From the NCBI GenBank assembly GCA_009829735.1, contig CM020619.1, positions 16,001,816-16,065,815 on the forward strand: a stretch of DNA of 64,000 nt, given 5' to 3'. Both the position numbers and the translations under genes were made by a program. Shown one piece after another: positions 44,390 through 56,008 of the stretch. Under the pieces are notes generated by a model, which worked only from the letters and a program-made list of their open reading frames with translations, ran no database searches and was not told where the DNA came from. How positions within the stretch are numbered: the stretch's first letter is position 1; each line of letters starts with the position of its first letter. The DNA comes from Pyropia yezoensis. Taxonomy: Eukaryota; Rhodophyta; Bangiophyceae; Bangiales; Bangiaceae.

Positions 44390-45504
44390 GCCGACGCCGC
44401 ATCAACCCCCGGGTACACCTTCCGGCCCCGATGACACGGCGTCAGGGGATTGATGACCAAGCACCAATGTTGGGAGGAGAGGACGGGAAGCCCCGTCACA
44501 TGGAACCAGACAAGGGCCCTGTTCAGGATGCCCGAGTTACACCGGATATCGGTGTAGGCCATGTGCTGTTCACCTTTGAGAACTTCAATGTATCAGCCAC
44601 ACTGGTGGTTGACCCCCAGTCTACCCGATCGTACTACCCTGTACTGGATACAGGGGCTGGACCCAACCTTATCCGGAAGGATACCCTCCCGGACAAGTGG
44701 CTCCCGCAAGTCAGAGTTGCTCGGGGACCCACGATCAAGGGTGCGAATGGTCGCCTCACTCGTACGACCGCAGCGATGTCGCTGCGAGTTACCATCGGGG
44801 ATCTCACTACGGAAGTTGACTCCCTGGTGTGTGAGACCCTATCGGTGCCCTGCCTATTGGGGTGCACCTTCATCAACGTTCACGTGGATGCAATCCGGCC
44901 AGGCAGGAAAACCGTCGAGCTTCAAGAAGCCGACGGGACGAAGCGAGGACACACGGCTATCGTCAGGGACCTGACGCTACAAGGAAGCCACGTTAACGTG
45001 GCTGAAGTGTACGCAAGCGTCGAGCCGAAGACACTTCGGTTGGCCAAGCGAACTCGCTTTGAGCCGTTGTCAGAGACAGTCCTCCCGGTTAACTTCGACC
45101 TCGCAGGCATCTGCAGAGTCCGGTCCAACCTGCGGACGTACAAGCGCCATGGGTTGACCATGGCCAACGGTCTCATAGACCTCCCAGCAGGAGGGTCGTC
45201 CCTCCTAGTGATGGCGAACTATCGCAGTAAGGCAGTGACCCTCCCGAAGGGAACTATCCTCGGGATTGCCGAGCTCTACGAAGGAGATATCCTTACCCCT
45301 AGCAAGCAAGGTCAAGTGGAACCACTTGAGGTGCTGGCGGCCGCCGAGACCACCGAGCGACAGCAACCCGATGACGGGAAGCCTTACCCATTGGCGGCTT
45401 CGGCGGACATGCCGTCAAAGGACCAAGAAGCACTGAAGGCCCTGGCCGAGGCTGACCTCGACCACCTTTCCCTTCGGTCGCCGAAGGGGTACGACGGATG
45501 CTAA
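44386..45504 (+). CDS. pol: Protease region of gypsy C pol
   Basis: Frame opens at TTG 44386 overlapping the gag stop; the first ATG is 44431. The retropepsin motif YPVLDTGAGPNLIRK is at about 44635-44679, followed by the TVELQEADG and LPKGTILGIAELY segments typical between protease and RT. This frame stops at TAA 45502-45504, seven bases after the RT frame has opened at 45498. A one-base indel or programmed shift near 45495-45505 is therefore needed to join protease to RT. Confidence 0.75.
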   Translation: MSRRRINPRVHLPAPMTRRQGIDDQAPMLGGEDGKPRHMEPDKGPVQDARVTPDIGVGHVLFTFENFNVSATLVVDPQSTRSYYPVLDTGAGPNLIRKDTLPDKWLPQVRVARGPTIKGANGRLTRTTAAMSLRVTIGDLTTEVDSLVCETLSVPCLLGCTFINVHVDAIRPGRKTVELQEADGTKRGHTAIVRDLTLQGSHVNVAEVYASVEPKTLRLAKRTRFEPLSETVLPVNFDLAGICRVRSNLRTYKRHGLTMANGLIDLPAGGSSLLVMANYRSKAVTLPKGTILGIAELYEGDILTPSKQGQVEPLEVLAAAETTERQQPDDGKPYPLAASADMPSKDQEALKALAEADLDHLSLRSPKGYDGC

Positions 45505-48476
45505 GAAAGCGTGACGTCATGTGGACAGTCGGGGCCTTGGGTACCATTGGGGCAACCCAATATCGTATAGACCTGGTACCAGGCGCACGACCCGCCATGT
45601 CACAACCGCACCGAGCGGGACCTATGCAACGAGAGATCGTTGATGGAGAAGTGAAGAGGATGAGCGAGGCGAAGGTGATACGACCTGTGATGTCGGAGTG
45701 GGGTGCCCCAGTCGTTATCGTACCGAAAAAGGATCAAACCCCTCGGTGTAGCATCGATTATCGACGCCTCAACTTGGTTACCAAGAAGGACTCATACCCT
45801 TTACCAAGGATGGATGAATGCATCGACTCCCTGGGGGAAGCTACGGTGTTTACCACCATCGACTGCAATGCCGGATACTGGCAGATCCCAGTGGCGGACG
45901 AGGATATCCCCAAGACGGCGTTCGTCTGTCACAGTGGAGTGTACGAGTTCCTAAGGATGCCCTTCGGATTGTCCAACGCCCCCGCTACATTCCAGCGGGC
46001 TATCGACATTATACTGTCGGGGGTGAAGTGGCGTAACATCCTAGTGTACCTCGACGACGTCGTCGTCTTCTCGCGTAACATGGATGACCATGTGCAACAT
46101 GTTGACGAGGTACTCACCCTCTTGTGGAACGCCGGGGTAACCCTGCGTCTGAAGAAGTGCGCCTTCTTCCAACAGACGGTCGAGTATCTGGGCCACCAGA
46201 TAACCCCTGGTAAACTAGGGGTACTCGAAGCCAATACCCGGGCACTCCGGGATGCCCGGTTTGCTAACACCCAGACGCAGCTCAAGAGCTTCCTGGGAAT
46301 GTGCAACGTATACCGACGGTTCGTGACGGACTTCGCTTGGATAGCTAAACCGTTAACGGTTCTTACGAGCAGTACCTTGCCCAAGGTACTCCAACCCCCT
46401 TCGCCTAGCGAAGAGGAGGCATTTGAGTCGCTGAAGCGAGCCCTACTATCCCCACCCGTCCTTGCGTTACCGCACAGACGGGGTACCTTCGCCATCGATG
46501 TCGATGCATGCGATACACAAGTGGGATGCACCCTGTTACAGGGAGAGACGTTGATCGGTTCCGATAACGTTATCCCGGACCTCCGTCCGGTAGGGTACTT
46601 CAGCCGGACACTCAACCCGGCTGAGCGTAACTATAGTGCCACCGAGCGTGAGTGCCTCGGGGTCATATGGGCAGTGCAACTGCTCCGTCCATACCTGGAG
46701 GGCTCCAGGTTCATCGTGAGGTCCGACCACGAACCCCTACGATGGCTCCTCAACCTTGGTGACAAGGATTCCGATAGCCATGGGAGGCTAGCCCGATGGA
46801 GGCTGAAGATGGCCGAGCACGACTACCGCACCGTGTATAAGGCTGGGTCAACCCACCACCTCGGAGACGCGTTGTCTCGACTCGACACCCCGAGCGGGGA
46901 TACCCGCCCGGTGGACGAGGACATCCCGGTGGTACTGGTCTGCATGGTGGGTAACGCCACCCAAGGTATGGTTGACCATACCATGGCACACCGAGCATGC
47001 CCACTGACTCTCGCGGACTTCCGCGAGGCACAAGCCGATGACGACGACTGTAGACGCCATCGCGCTAACTTCCTGGACTGTACGGCCGGCATCTTCTCCG
47101 AGAATGAAGACGGACTCATATACCGGCGGGCACCCGCCGATGGACGACATCAAGTCGTGGTTCCCGTGTCCTTACGGCAAGCCGTCATGGAACGAGAACA
47201 CGAGAACCCTACAGCCGGACACCCGGGGGGTTCAGGTATGTTCGCAGCAATGCGAAGGTTCTTCTACTGGCCAGCAATGGCCGTCGACGTGGTCGACCAC
47301 GTAAGGGGATGCCACCCCTGTGCACGTAACCGCATGAGTCTACATAGGCAGGCGTCTGCCATGAAACTGTTCCCACCGGATGGACCCAACGAGCAAGTCG
47401 CTATCGACATACTCGGACCGCTTCCGGTAACGGAAGAAGGGAACAGGTACATCCTGGTCATGTCGGACCGCTTTACTAAGCTGTCACGGGCAGTAGCATT
47501 CCCGGACGATACGGCCTACACGATCATGAACGCAGTGGTTGACCACTGGATCAGTGCTTACGGAGTAATGAAGCAACTCCTCTCCGATAACGGAGCAAAC
47601 CTTACGTCAGCATTCTGCACTAAGGTCCTGGGCATGTTCGGCATCGAACCACGTCGGGCATCCGACTACCACCCGCAAACCAACGGGCAAGTGGAGCGGT
47701 TTAACCGCACCATCGTTAAGATGCTACAGTGCTACGTGGCCGAGCACACGAACACTTGGTACAGGCTTTTGTCCGTACTCACCCTGGCATACAATGCCAG
47801 GCCACATCGGAGCACAAACATTGCTCCGCTGGAGTGGGTCATGCCACTAGGGGTCGGTAACCTGACGCTACCACCGGGCAGGTGCACTCGGTATGATATA
47901 CCGAAGGGCCGACCGGCCGAACGGATCCACTTAGCTTGGTTGGCCAAGCTATTGTGGATGATTCCTAAGCTCAAGGGTGCCCTTGACAGAACACAACTTC
48001 GATACAAGAAGAACTTTGACGCCCGGTTACGGGTGCGCAACGCAACCCTGGTAACAGGTGACTGGGTCTACATCAGACACGAGAAGTTCCGAGGGAACAA
48101 GCTTATGCAACCGGTCAAGGGACCGTACCAGATCTTACACAGAGATGATCACTCTGTCATACTGCACTCCGATACGGAGATACAACGCATCAACCTCAAC
48201 GATGTGACACCTGCTCCGATGCCGGAACAGCCTCAGCCGGTACCGGCTGGGTTGCTACATGAAGCTCTTACAACCCACCGGTCAGATGACCCGGTGGGAC
48301 CGGATGGGATTCCATACCAAGTAGAGTGCGTGGTCGGACAAACCGACCCGGACCTACCAGGACCCTGGTACGTCAAGGTTATGTGGGTCGGATACGACTC
48401 TCCCACCTGGGAACAGGCGGCGAATATACCCCGCCAACTCCTCATGCCTTACATGAGGCGACGACGCCTACTGTAA
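45498..48476 (+). CDS. pol: RT-RNase H-integrase-chromodomain of gypsy C
   Basis: 992 codons without a stop. RT: CSIDYRRLNLVTKKDSYPL (about 45748) and VYLDDVVVF (about 46045-46071). RNase H: FAIDVDACDTQVGC (about 46492) and ERNYSATERECLGVIWAVQ. Integrase: HHCC (HENPTAGHPGG...CHPCARN), AIDILGPLP, LSDNGANLTSAF and HPQTNGQVERFNRT, i.e. the DDE core. The C-terminal chromodomain (GPWYVKVMWVGYDSPTWEQA) ends in YMRRRRLL. Listed stop TAA 48474-48476; next in-frame TGA 48528-48530. This is the best-preserved pol in the window. Confidence 0.92.
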   Translation: MLRKRDVMWTVGALGTIGATQYRIDLVPGARPAMSQPHRAGPMQREIVDGEVKRMSEAKVIRPVMSEWGAPVVIVPKKDQTPRCSIDYRRLNLVTKKDSYPLPRMDECIDSLGEATVFTTIDCNAGYWQIPVADEDIPKTAFVCHSGVYEFLRMPFGLSNAPATFQRAIDIILSGVKWRNILVYLDDVVVFSRNMDDHVQHVDEVLTLLWNAGVTLRLKKCAFFQQTVEYLGHQITPGKLGVLEANTRALRDARFANTQTQLKSFLGMCNVYRRFVTDFAWIAKPLTVLTSSTLPKVLQPPSPSEEEAFESLKRALLSPPVLALPHRRGTFAIDVDACDTQVGCTLLQGETLIGSDNVIPDLRPVGYFSRTLNPAERNYSATERECLGVIWAVQLLRPYLEGSRFIVRSDHEPLRWLLNLGDKDSDSHGRLARWRLKMAEHDYRTVYKAGSTHHLGDALSRLDTPSGDTRPVDEDIPVVLVCMVGNATQGMVDHTMAHRACPLTLADFREAQADDDDCRRHRANFLDCTAGIFSENEDGLIYRRAPADGRHQVVVPVSLRQAVMEREHENPTAGHPGGSGMFAAMRRFFYWPAMAVDVVDHVRGCHPCARNRMSLHRQASAMKLFPPDGPNEQVAIDILGPLPVTEEGNRYILVMSDRFTKLSRAVAFPDDTAYTIMNAVVDHWISAYGVMKQLLSDNGANLTSAFCTKVLGMFGIEPRRASDYHPQTNGQVERFNRTIVKMLQCYVAEHTNTWYRLLSVLTLAYNARPHRSTNIAPLEWVMPLGVGNLTLPPGRCTRYDIPKGRPAERIHLAWLAKLLWMIPKLKGALDRTQLRYKKNFDARLRVRNATLVTGDWVYIRHEKFRGNKLMQPVKGPYQILHRDDHSVILHSDTEIQRINLNDVTPAPMPEQPQPVPAGLLHEALTTHRSDDPVGPDGIPYQVECVVGQTDPDLPGPWYVKVMWVGYDSPTWEQAANIPRQLLMPYMRRRRLL

Positions 48477-48530
48477 CAACCCAACCGACACCGACCTCGG
48501 CTGTTGGGGGGTGAGGCTTATACCTACTGA

Positions 48531-48926
48531 GTAGGGTGTCACATGGACTCGGCAAGACTTAGGTTCACTGAGTTGGAGCGGACTTAGGCAAACTAAGTAA
48601 GCTACTGACTTCTACAAGTCTACTTGAAGGAGATGACTAACTCCGATAATCTCAAAGTAACCTAAGGCTTACACCAAGGTAAACCTTCAGCCAGGAGGCA
48701 AGTGACGGACTAAGAAGGTTGACCTTCATGAGTATTAACCAACCAGGATGGGTTGGGGGAGGCGGAAAAGAACCGAGGCAAGCCACGACTAAGTCAAGCG
48801 GGGTACTCCCCAATGGCAGGCATTGGTATCATGCAAACGCCCCAGCGGGGGATGAGTTCATACTCACTACTACCCGGCTACCATAAGGGTTACCGGGGCC
48901 CTCTCCCTCACGAACAATAGCACTCC
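48531..48926. other. Spacer between convergent genes of gypsy C
   Basis: About 400 bases between the pol end (+) and the antisense gene end (-). It has repeated short GACTTA/CTAAG-like words and no supported ORF. Confidence 0.5.
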
Positions 48927-51296
48927 TCAGTGGGTAGACCCACTGCCCGAGGGAGGCCACTCACGCGTATGCGCGTATACCTCCGTGCTCCACCGGTCGG
49001 CAATCTCACGACGGTCAATCACCCGAGTTACCTCGGTGCATGGCTGGACGAGGGTGCTGCGGCCAGCCTCAACGTCCTCCAGAGCTGTCTGGAAGCGGTC
49101 AAGCACACCACCGAAGCAACGCGCTGACCCAACCAGCGCAGCACCTGGGGGGATATCACCCCAGCTAACAGAGAGACCCTCCCGCATTGCGCGGGCAACA
49201 AGGGCGTCAACGCCCTCATACCAGAGACGGGGACCCCCGTCACGCATGACAGGGGCGGGAGGTGACACTGGCGCAGCCAGAGGAGCCACAGGAGCCGACA
49301 CGGCCACCACCGGAGCCGGTGGCGCCTCATATGAGGCCCGGTAGGACCCCACCGAAGGGGCTCCACCATAACCCCGGCCGGGCTCCGCCCGACGACGGGA
49401 CACCTCACGCTCCCCACCCGCAGAGCCCCACTCTCGGGGACGACGGCCAACCGCCGCCGGTATCGGGTTACCGAACCACGGGGCAAGGACCTGAAGAGGG
49501 TCATGGATAACCATTGGAATACTCAGGTCAGCAACAGCCTCGGTGGACGCCCACCCATACCAATTGGGCTCACCCGTCTGAGTACGCCGGATACGCAACA
49601 AGTGACGAGGCAAGGGGGAAGCCCCAGCCTGCGGGTCCCGGTACGGGGGAAGGGCCAACACCCCAGCCCAGTTCACGGCATCGTGAACAGCCAGTAGAGC
49701 CTCGAACTCCCGGGCCAACCCGGTCTTGGCGGCTATCAGGTCCACGCCCAACTGCGCGATGTGCCGACGGACACCCGTCGGAAGATGAAACAGGCGCCCC
49801 TGCCGGCGGACGGACAGCAAGAAGGAGGAAGCCTGCCCGAGGGTAACCTCAAGGGTGAAGGTACCCTACAACGGGTGGACCGGCCGGGAGGCCAACACAC
49901 TCCCGTCGTATCGGAGACAGGAGCCGGTGTCAAACCGGAAAGCAGGGGCGGGTTCCCACCCCTCCTGCCACAGAGGCGGGCGCACGGGAGTGTATACCGG
50001 CGCACGACCGTTGCCGGTCTGCAACGCACACGTTATATCGGTGCGGAACGCATCGGCCATGACACCATGGTTACGTCGCCAGCTCGACGCCGACTTCCAA
50101 CCCGCCATAGGCGGGTAGGGAGCCGTCAACGACAGATACGGGGATACCCCCGAATAATAATCAAAGTCGGGATACCGACCGGTATCGCCCACCGTCTCCC
50201 CAAACGCAACCGGCTCCGCCGCCGCCGCAATCCCCCGAGCACAAGCCGGGTAGTCAACCTCCCGCGGCAACGCGGGGGCAATCAGGTCGCATACCCCGAA
50301 GGCGGGGTCGAGATACACCTCACCCCGTCCCACCCGGGTGCGCCAGAGCTGCGCATGCCGGTCGTCCGGCTGACTCAGGATCCAATGGTGTTCCACCCGC
50401 ACCGCGTTCGGCTGGTTGACCAGCCGCACCAACTCCCGCTCCCAACTCGGGTCCACCCTGACGCGGCGGGAAGTCCCTCCAGAGAGACGCGATTGGTGGA
50501 AGTCCACCCTCATGCGCCCATCGGACTCCATTGACTCTTGCACAGTCATGCCTTGAACCCGAGCCACCAAGTCGGACATCGACATGGCGGGTTGACCCGC
50601 CGCCAAGGCGACGCCGCCACCCAACGGGGCAACCCGGGCAGGACCAGGAAGAATCGGGGGCGCCGGGGGATGCCCTACCGGCAGATGGGCCGGCGCCGAA
50701 GGTGCACGAGGCCGAGGAGGAAGAAGAAGGGCGGGCGCCCGCCCGGAGTAGCTCCCGGAGTCCACTGCCATCGGGGTAGATAACTCTTGACCATCACGCG
50801 TCCGCGGCACCGCGGGCAGAGCAGCGCCGCCACCCGGGCCCGACGAGGGTACCATGGGGGCAGCACGGGTAGACAAACTACCCGCCGCAGCGGACACACC
50901 AACCGGGCGGGCACCCGCCCCGTCTTGACCCGCCGTACCGGCCGGGGTGCCGCCACTACCATCCGCCACGCCGGCGACACCGTCTTGAGGTAGAGCCGCG
51001 CCGGCACCGGCGACAGAAGCCATCCGGGCCGCCGGAGGAGTAGCGGTAGAGGCCACCGCTGCACGCGGTTGTCCGCCACCCGACGAAGCCGTCGTGCCGC
51101 TACATACGGACGACAACCCGCCCGGCGCGCCTTCCGGGGCCACACGAACGGTCACCCGGTCGTCCTCGTTCTCCGACGAGCTCGCTAAGAAGCACTCGGC
51201 GGCGGTGGCAGAGACGGGAACGTCGTCCACTATCACCTCTTCCTCGTTCTCAAGCAGGAGGTCGTCCTCGCCCCCGGGTACCTGGGGGTCCGACAT
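48927..51296 (-). CDS. Antisense accessory gene of gypsy C
   Basis: ATG at 51294-51296 (MSDPQVPGGEDDLLLENEEE), stop TGA at 48927-48929, one in-frame TAG at 49866; 790 codons in all. The N-terminus is acidic then Ala/Pro/Ser-rich. The middle (about 50560-49900) looks globular (MRVDFHQSRLSGGTSRRVRV, VEHHWILSQPDDRHAQLWRT, YPDFDYYSG). After the TAG comes SVRRQGRLFHLPTGVRRHIA with DLIAAKTGLAREFEALLAVH, aligning with VQRRGMLWHLP... of the gypsy B antisense gene. Transcribed opposite to gag-pol from near the 3' LTR. Function unknown; antisense extra ORFs at this position are known in some plant gypsy lineages, but no homology to them is claimed. Confidence 0.75.
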
Positions 51297-51887
51297 GGTG
51301 AAACCAGGGCAGCAGGGGCGGCCCGTCAGACAAGCCGTCGACGGCTACGACCCGGTACGGTGGGACAAGCGGGACAAGCCAGGGAAGCGCGGGCACCCGC
51401 GCTTATGACCACAAACGGCCACGAGAAGCGCCGCAGGCGCGCGGGTCGACCCGCGCTCCACGAGGCTACGAACGCGCTCCACCCAGGCACCTGGGCGGTC
51501 CGGGGCCACACCCCCGTACTGGGCAACCAAGAGGGGTTCACCCCGAAAGCGCCCCCGCGAAAAGCGGGAGCGGCCGCCCCCATTCACTCGGTAACACGAG
51601 AGGGGCTTCCCTACCACCAGACACCTGGTGGCGGATCCGCTTGCACCCCCCCCTCGGAAAGGGGGGTCGTGAACAGAAACCCGCATCGGGAAATTAACGG
51701 TCCGGAAAACGGATCGTGTGTGTATCACACAAAGGGGGGAACCCCCCTCAGACAACCACGAAACGGGGTGTCTATTGCGACAGGGCGCAAAGCCCCACCC
51801 GACTGGTAAACGGTCACGCGACCAACTTACATTCGGTAACCCGAATGGAACTCGACCCGAGGACGGGCCGAATCTAAGGGGGGGATA
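51297..51887. other. Gypsy C region upstream of its antisense gene
   Basis: 590 bases between the antisense start and the 3' LTR. No convincing ORF. Presumably holds the antisense promoter and, at its right end, the polypurine tract. A CCCCCCCCTC...GGGGGG inverted pair lies near 51646-51666. Confidence 0.5.
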
Positions 51888-52250
51888 TGTAGCAATATGG
51901 TTGTCCGTATTGTGACCCTAATATTATGGGGGCTACTTTTGATCCTTGGCTTTCAATTTGATAGTCCGTACTGGTCACGGTATCTATAAGTTACGTATGA
52001 CCAGAGGGACTTGCATCTTGGGGTGGAGGGTAGTTAGTAGTGTCTCCGAGGGTTTATAACGTGGGGGCTGGCGGCGAATCGACCGCCGGCCAAGGCAGAA
52101 CAACAAACCCCTCCCATTTGGGCTCCCATCTTGGTCCCGTGGCTTGCGCTCCAAGGACAGCAACCTTGGCCTCCCGGTGACGTTGGTGTCGATTCCCACT
52201 GGTGAGTGTTCTATGAGAGTGGACGTGCGACGGATTCCTATTGTGCTACA
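51888..52250 (+). repeat. 3' LTR of gypsy C
   Basis: 363 bp, near-identical to 41531-41893. Confidence 0.92.
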
Positions 52251-52264
52251 ACGCGCCACGCTTC

Positions 52265-53716
52265 TCACGCACGCGCCCAAGCTGGGTCGCCTGCAGCCGG
52301 TGGTGCAACTTTGACCACGTCCTGTCCGTTCACTGTGCGGACCCCATCGTCACTTTCGATGGTGAAGCGCCGCCCATCAGTACGAAGGACCTGGTACGGC
52401 CCCTTCGTCTGGAATACCAACTTACCCCCAGTTGGGGTGTGTGAGTGTACTAGCACCCAGTCACCCTGCTCGGGGACATGCTTAGCATTGCGCACCTTTT
52501 TGTTAAAGATACGCTCGTAGCGCGTTTGTGCTTTGTTTATCTCAGCCCTGACTTTAGGGATGAGGTTTTCAAGCCTAGCAGCGAACTCCGCCTTACTCTC
52601 AGTAGGAGTAGGCGTACAGGCACCATCCTCCCTAGTTGGGAGCGGCCGCCGCACGGCAATAGACCACACGCGACGGGGGGTCACAAAAGCGAGGGGTACT
52701 TCCCCGGTAGATGAGTGAACCTGCGAATTGTACGCAGTGGTAAGAATAGAAATGTATTGGTCCCACGTTTTCACATGCTTACTCACATAGTGGCGCAGCT
52801 GCCGAACAAAAGACTTGTTGAAGCGCTCCACCTGCCCATTAGTTTGTGGGTGGTAGGGGGTGGCATAGTTTGCCTTAACCCCCAACATATCCAGCACTTC
52901 CTGAAACAGTACAGACGCAAATTGCGGTCCATTGTCCGATAGTGTACTATCCGGAATGCCATACGCGGTAACCCAGTGATCTAGGAAGGCTGACACGACC
53001 GACGTGGCCGTGATCTCTGCCAGTGAGATCGCTCGCGTAAGTTTCGTGAAGCGGTCACAGATAACCAGGAGGTACTGGTTGCCCTCCTCGGTCACTGGCA
53101 GTGGCCCAAGGATGTCCATTGCCAACGCGTCAAAGGGCTCCTTGGCCGGGAACAATAGCATAGCCGTAGTAGGCCGCCGTTCCATCAGACGGTTCTGCGC
53201 ACAACTTGTGCAGGCAGCCACCCAACTGTAGATGTCCACCACCATGGACGGCCAGTAGTACCTGGTCCTCAGGGTCTGGTACAGTTTACTAGACCCCAGG
53301 TGTCCACCCGTGGGAGCGTTATGCTCCCTCTCAAGGATACTGTCCTTGAGGGATGCGGGGACGACAAGTTGTTCGGTCCCCTGGAATACCCCCCTCCTCA
53401 TGAGGAGGCGATCGTCTCCCAGAAGGAACCGCGTCTCCGCCACTATATCCAGTGTATCCTTCTGCGACTTGCAGAAGGGATCCTCGGCCTGGGCCTTCAC
53501 CACCTCGTCCAGGGACAGGGGCAAGTACTTTTTGTTCCCTGGCGCCTCGAGGTTCAACGCCTGACCCGAGCGCGTGACTACTCCCACGATGGGGATGTCC
53601 TCATCGACTGGGTTAGTGTCTATCCCCTCTGTAGGTACCCGAGAAAGGCGGTCGGCAAGAGCATGTTGCCTGCCAGGTCGGTACTCAATATCAAAGTTGA
53701 AGGGTGCCAGTCGCAC
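52265..53716 (-). pseudogene. pol: RNase H end, integrase of gypsy B pol
   Basis: Same frame as 53720-56008, from which it is separated only by TGA 53720-53722. That TGA sits where gypsy A has Trp (NRW...LRLS), so it looks like a TGG-to-TGA mutation. Contains ADRLSRVP, the integrase zinc domain (HNAPTGGH...CTSCAQN), AMDILGPLP, LSDNGPQFASV and HPQTNGQVERFNKS. A second TGA (52265-52267) follows DPAWARA just before the gypsy C insertion; beyond it the frame leads into the chromodomain piece at 41300-41525. Confidence 0.8.
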
Positions 53717-53719
53717 CCT

Positions 53720-56008
53720 TCACCGGTTGAGACGAGTGTTCGTACAATCCGTCTTAAAGATGAACTGCACCGCACGATGGTCACAGCGGATGAGGAGCTT
53801 CTTACCCTCTAGGTAATGACGAAGTGACGTCACCGCCCACACCACTGCGAGTCCCTCCAACTCGGTGACTCCGTTGTTAGTCTCGGCCGAGTTCAGCCCC
53901 TTGCTGAAGTATCCTACCGGCAAGTACTCCTTGTCCGGCTGTTGCTGAAGCAACACACAACCAAGTTGGTCGTAGCTAGCGTCCACATCCAGGATGTAGT
54001 GGCCTCCCAACCTGGGAATAGCCAGGATAGGTGTCTTCAGCAGAAGGTCCCGAAGAGTCTCAAAGGATTCCTGCTCCACCCGACTTGGGGGAGGCAGGTT
54101 CTTCGGTAGCGTTGAGCTCACTAACTCATTGAACGGCTTCGCCACCTTGGCGAAGCACTTGGTGAAACGTCGGTACACGTTACACATCCCGAGGAAGCTC
54201 CTCATCTGGGTCTGGGTCCGGGGGTACTGAGCCTTTCGGATGGCCCTCAAGTTCTTCTGGTTGACACTGAGGCGCCACGGACGGACAACATGTCCAAAGA
54301 ATTCCACCTCTTGAGTGAAGAGGTGGCACTCACTCGCCTTCAGTGACACACCGGCGTCAGCAAGTAGCCTGAACACCTGGCCAAGATGGCCAATGTGTTC
54401 CTCCGGACTTCGGGAGAACACAATGATATCGTCTAGGTACACGAGACAGATCTGCCAACGTACTCCGGCCAGAATCGTGTCCATAGCGCGCTGGAAAGTT
54501 GCCGGCGCGTTGCACAGTCCAAACGGTAGGCGCTTGCACTGGTAGGTACCACAGTGACAGGTAAAGGTAGTTTTATGCCTGTCCTCCGGGGCAGTGGGAA
54601 TTTGCCAGTACCCCGCGTTACAGTCCAGGGTAGAGAACACGTTTGCCTCCCCCAGAGAGTCCAGACAGTCGTCCTTCCTAGGTAGGGGATAACTGTCCTT
54701 CACCGTGCTCTCGTTGAGCTTACGGTTGTCGATACAGATCCGGGGGGTCCCATCAACTTTGGGGACCATAACCACCGGACTCGCCCACTCGGCGTTACTG
54801 GCCTCGATCACATCGAGGGCCTCCATGCGAGCAACTTGCTCCTTAACGAGGGCCCTTGAACGGGGTCCTCCCCTATACGGTTGATGGCGTATAGGGGGTG
54901 CACCGGGCTTCAACTCGATCCGGTGATGGGTGGCTCTCATGAGTCCCAACTGACCATCCCACAACCTGTGATATTGGTCCAAGAGGCGTTCAACTTGAAC
55001 CCTCAACCTGGGTGGGACACCCTCCATGTTCACATGGGGCCGAGGAGAGGCGGCCGACTTGGCTTGATGCTTCTCCTTTCCGGACTTCGGGTCGCTACTT
55101 GCGCCCGCGTTGAGGGTGACCGCTACTACCGGTCCCTCGTGTTAGTCGATATAGCCGATCTTGGCTCCCGACTTGAAGTGCTTGGGCGACGAGCTCAGGT
55201 TCATCACCTGGATTCTCCACGGGACTCCGGCTTTGGAGTCCATCGTGCCAAGGGCAACATGCACTTGGTGCTTGCGAGCAAGACGGGGGTAGGGGTGCAC
55301 CATCCCGTCCCCCGTATAATCAGTTACAACGTCAACGTGTGCCACCTAGTTGGGGGGCAACGTGACTTTACGGGCTAAACGCAGGGTAGCAGTAAACCCT
55401 GCTCTCACAGAGCAAACAGGCTTCGACTGTGAGACTGTCACAGGAGCCACAGACTTTCCCTTACCAAGGATGGGGATGGTTTCCCCATTCATCAACTTGA
55501 CCCAGTACTCAGGGCCACAAATCAAAGGCACTTGAGTTACAACATAAGGGGTACCCAGAAGCAGGGGTACCCATATATTCTCAACTACACCGTAGGTCAC
55601 GTCGACCTCATGGGTCCCCAACCTAGTTGGTAGGGTCACGGCACCAACGATGGGAAGTACCCCACCATTGATATCGATCAGATGGTCAGCTTTAGACCTC
55701 CAGCGTTGGAGCTTCATCTCCTTTGGTAATAGCCACTTGCGTATCAAGGAGGCTCCTGACCCGGTATCAAGTACGACACGGGCACAGCGGGCGCGGCCGG
55801 GGGCAAGTTGCACCCGTCCAGCCACCTGGAAGTTCTCACCCGTCAGCAACGCGATGACCCGACATGGGTTCTCGTTCTTGGGGAGTCCTACCCGAGGTGG
55901 GCGAACTCCCTCAGGTCGCCGCAGTATCCGGCATGGTTGGTTCGTCCTCTTGACCCACTTGGCCGACGCTGCCGTTGTGAGCTTCGGACGGCGAGCTCCA
56001 ACGGTCAT
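53720..56008 (-). CDS. pol: Protease-RT-RNase H of gypsy B pol, with in-frame TAG and TAA
   Basis: ATG at 56006-56008 overlaps the gag TGA (ATGA). Protease motif VVLDTGSGASLIRK at about 55740-55781. The frame continues through TAG 55346 and TAA 55142, both in the protease-RT linker, into RT (ICIDNRKLNESTVKDSYPL, about 54690-54750; VYLDDIIVFS, about 54415-54444). RNase H follows (ILDVDASYDQLGCVLLQQ) to TGA 53720. The RT stretch TQTQMRSFLGMCNVYRRF matches gypsy A where that copy has TAA. Replicates the element by reverse transcription. Confidence 0.85.

Larger units (their letters stand above)
41531..52250 (+). mobile_element. Ty3/gypsy LTR retrotransposon C, nested in gypsy B
   Basis: 10720 bp. 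LTRs of 363 bp at 41531-41893 and 51888-52250, very similar to each other, ends TGTAGCA...TGCTACA. Flanking pentamers AGGCG (left) and ACGCG (right) differ at one base and are taken as a mutated TSD. Primer-binding-like TTGGTGGAGCAGCAGGGGAC follows the 5' LTR; the purine tract before the 3' LTR is AAGGGGGGGATA. Carries gag (three TGA breaks), pol with chromodomain, and a long antisense gene. Confidence 0.9.

Noticed and set aside
49761-50534. 257-codon plus-strand ORF in gypsy C
   Set aside because: Shadow of the antisense gene, which has a clear ATG, a TGA end and a homologue in gypsy B.
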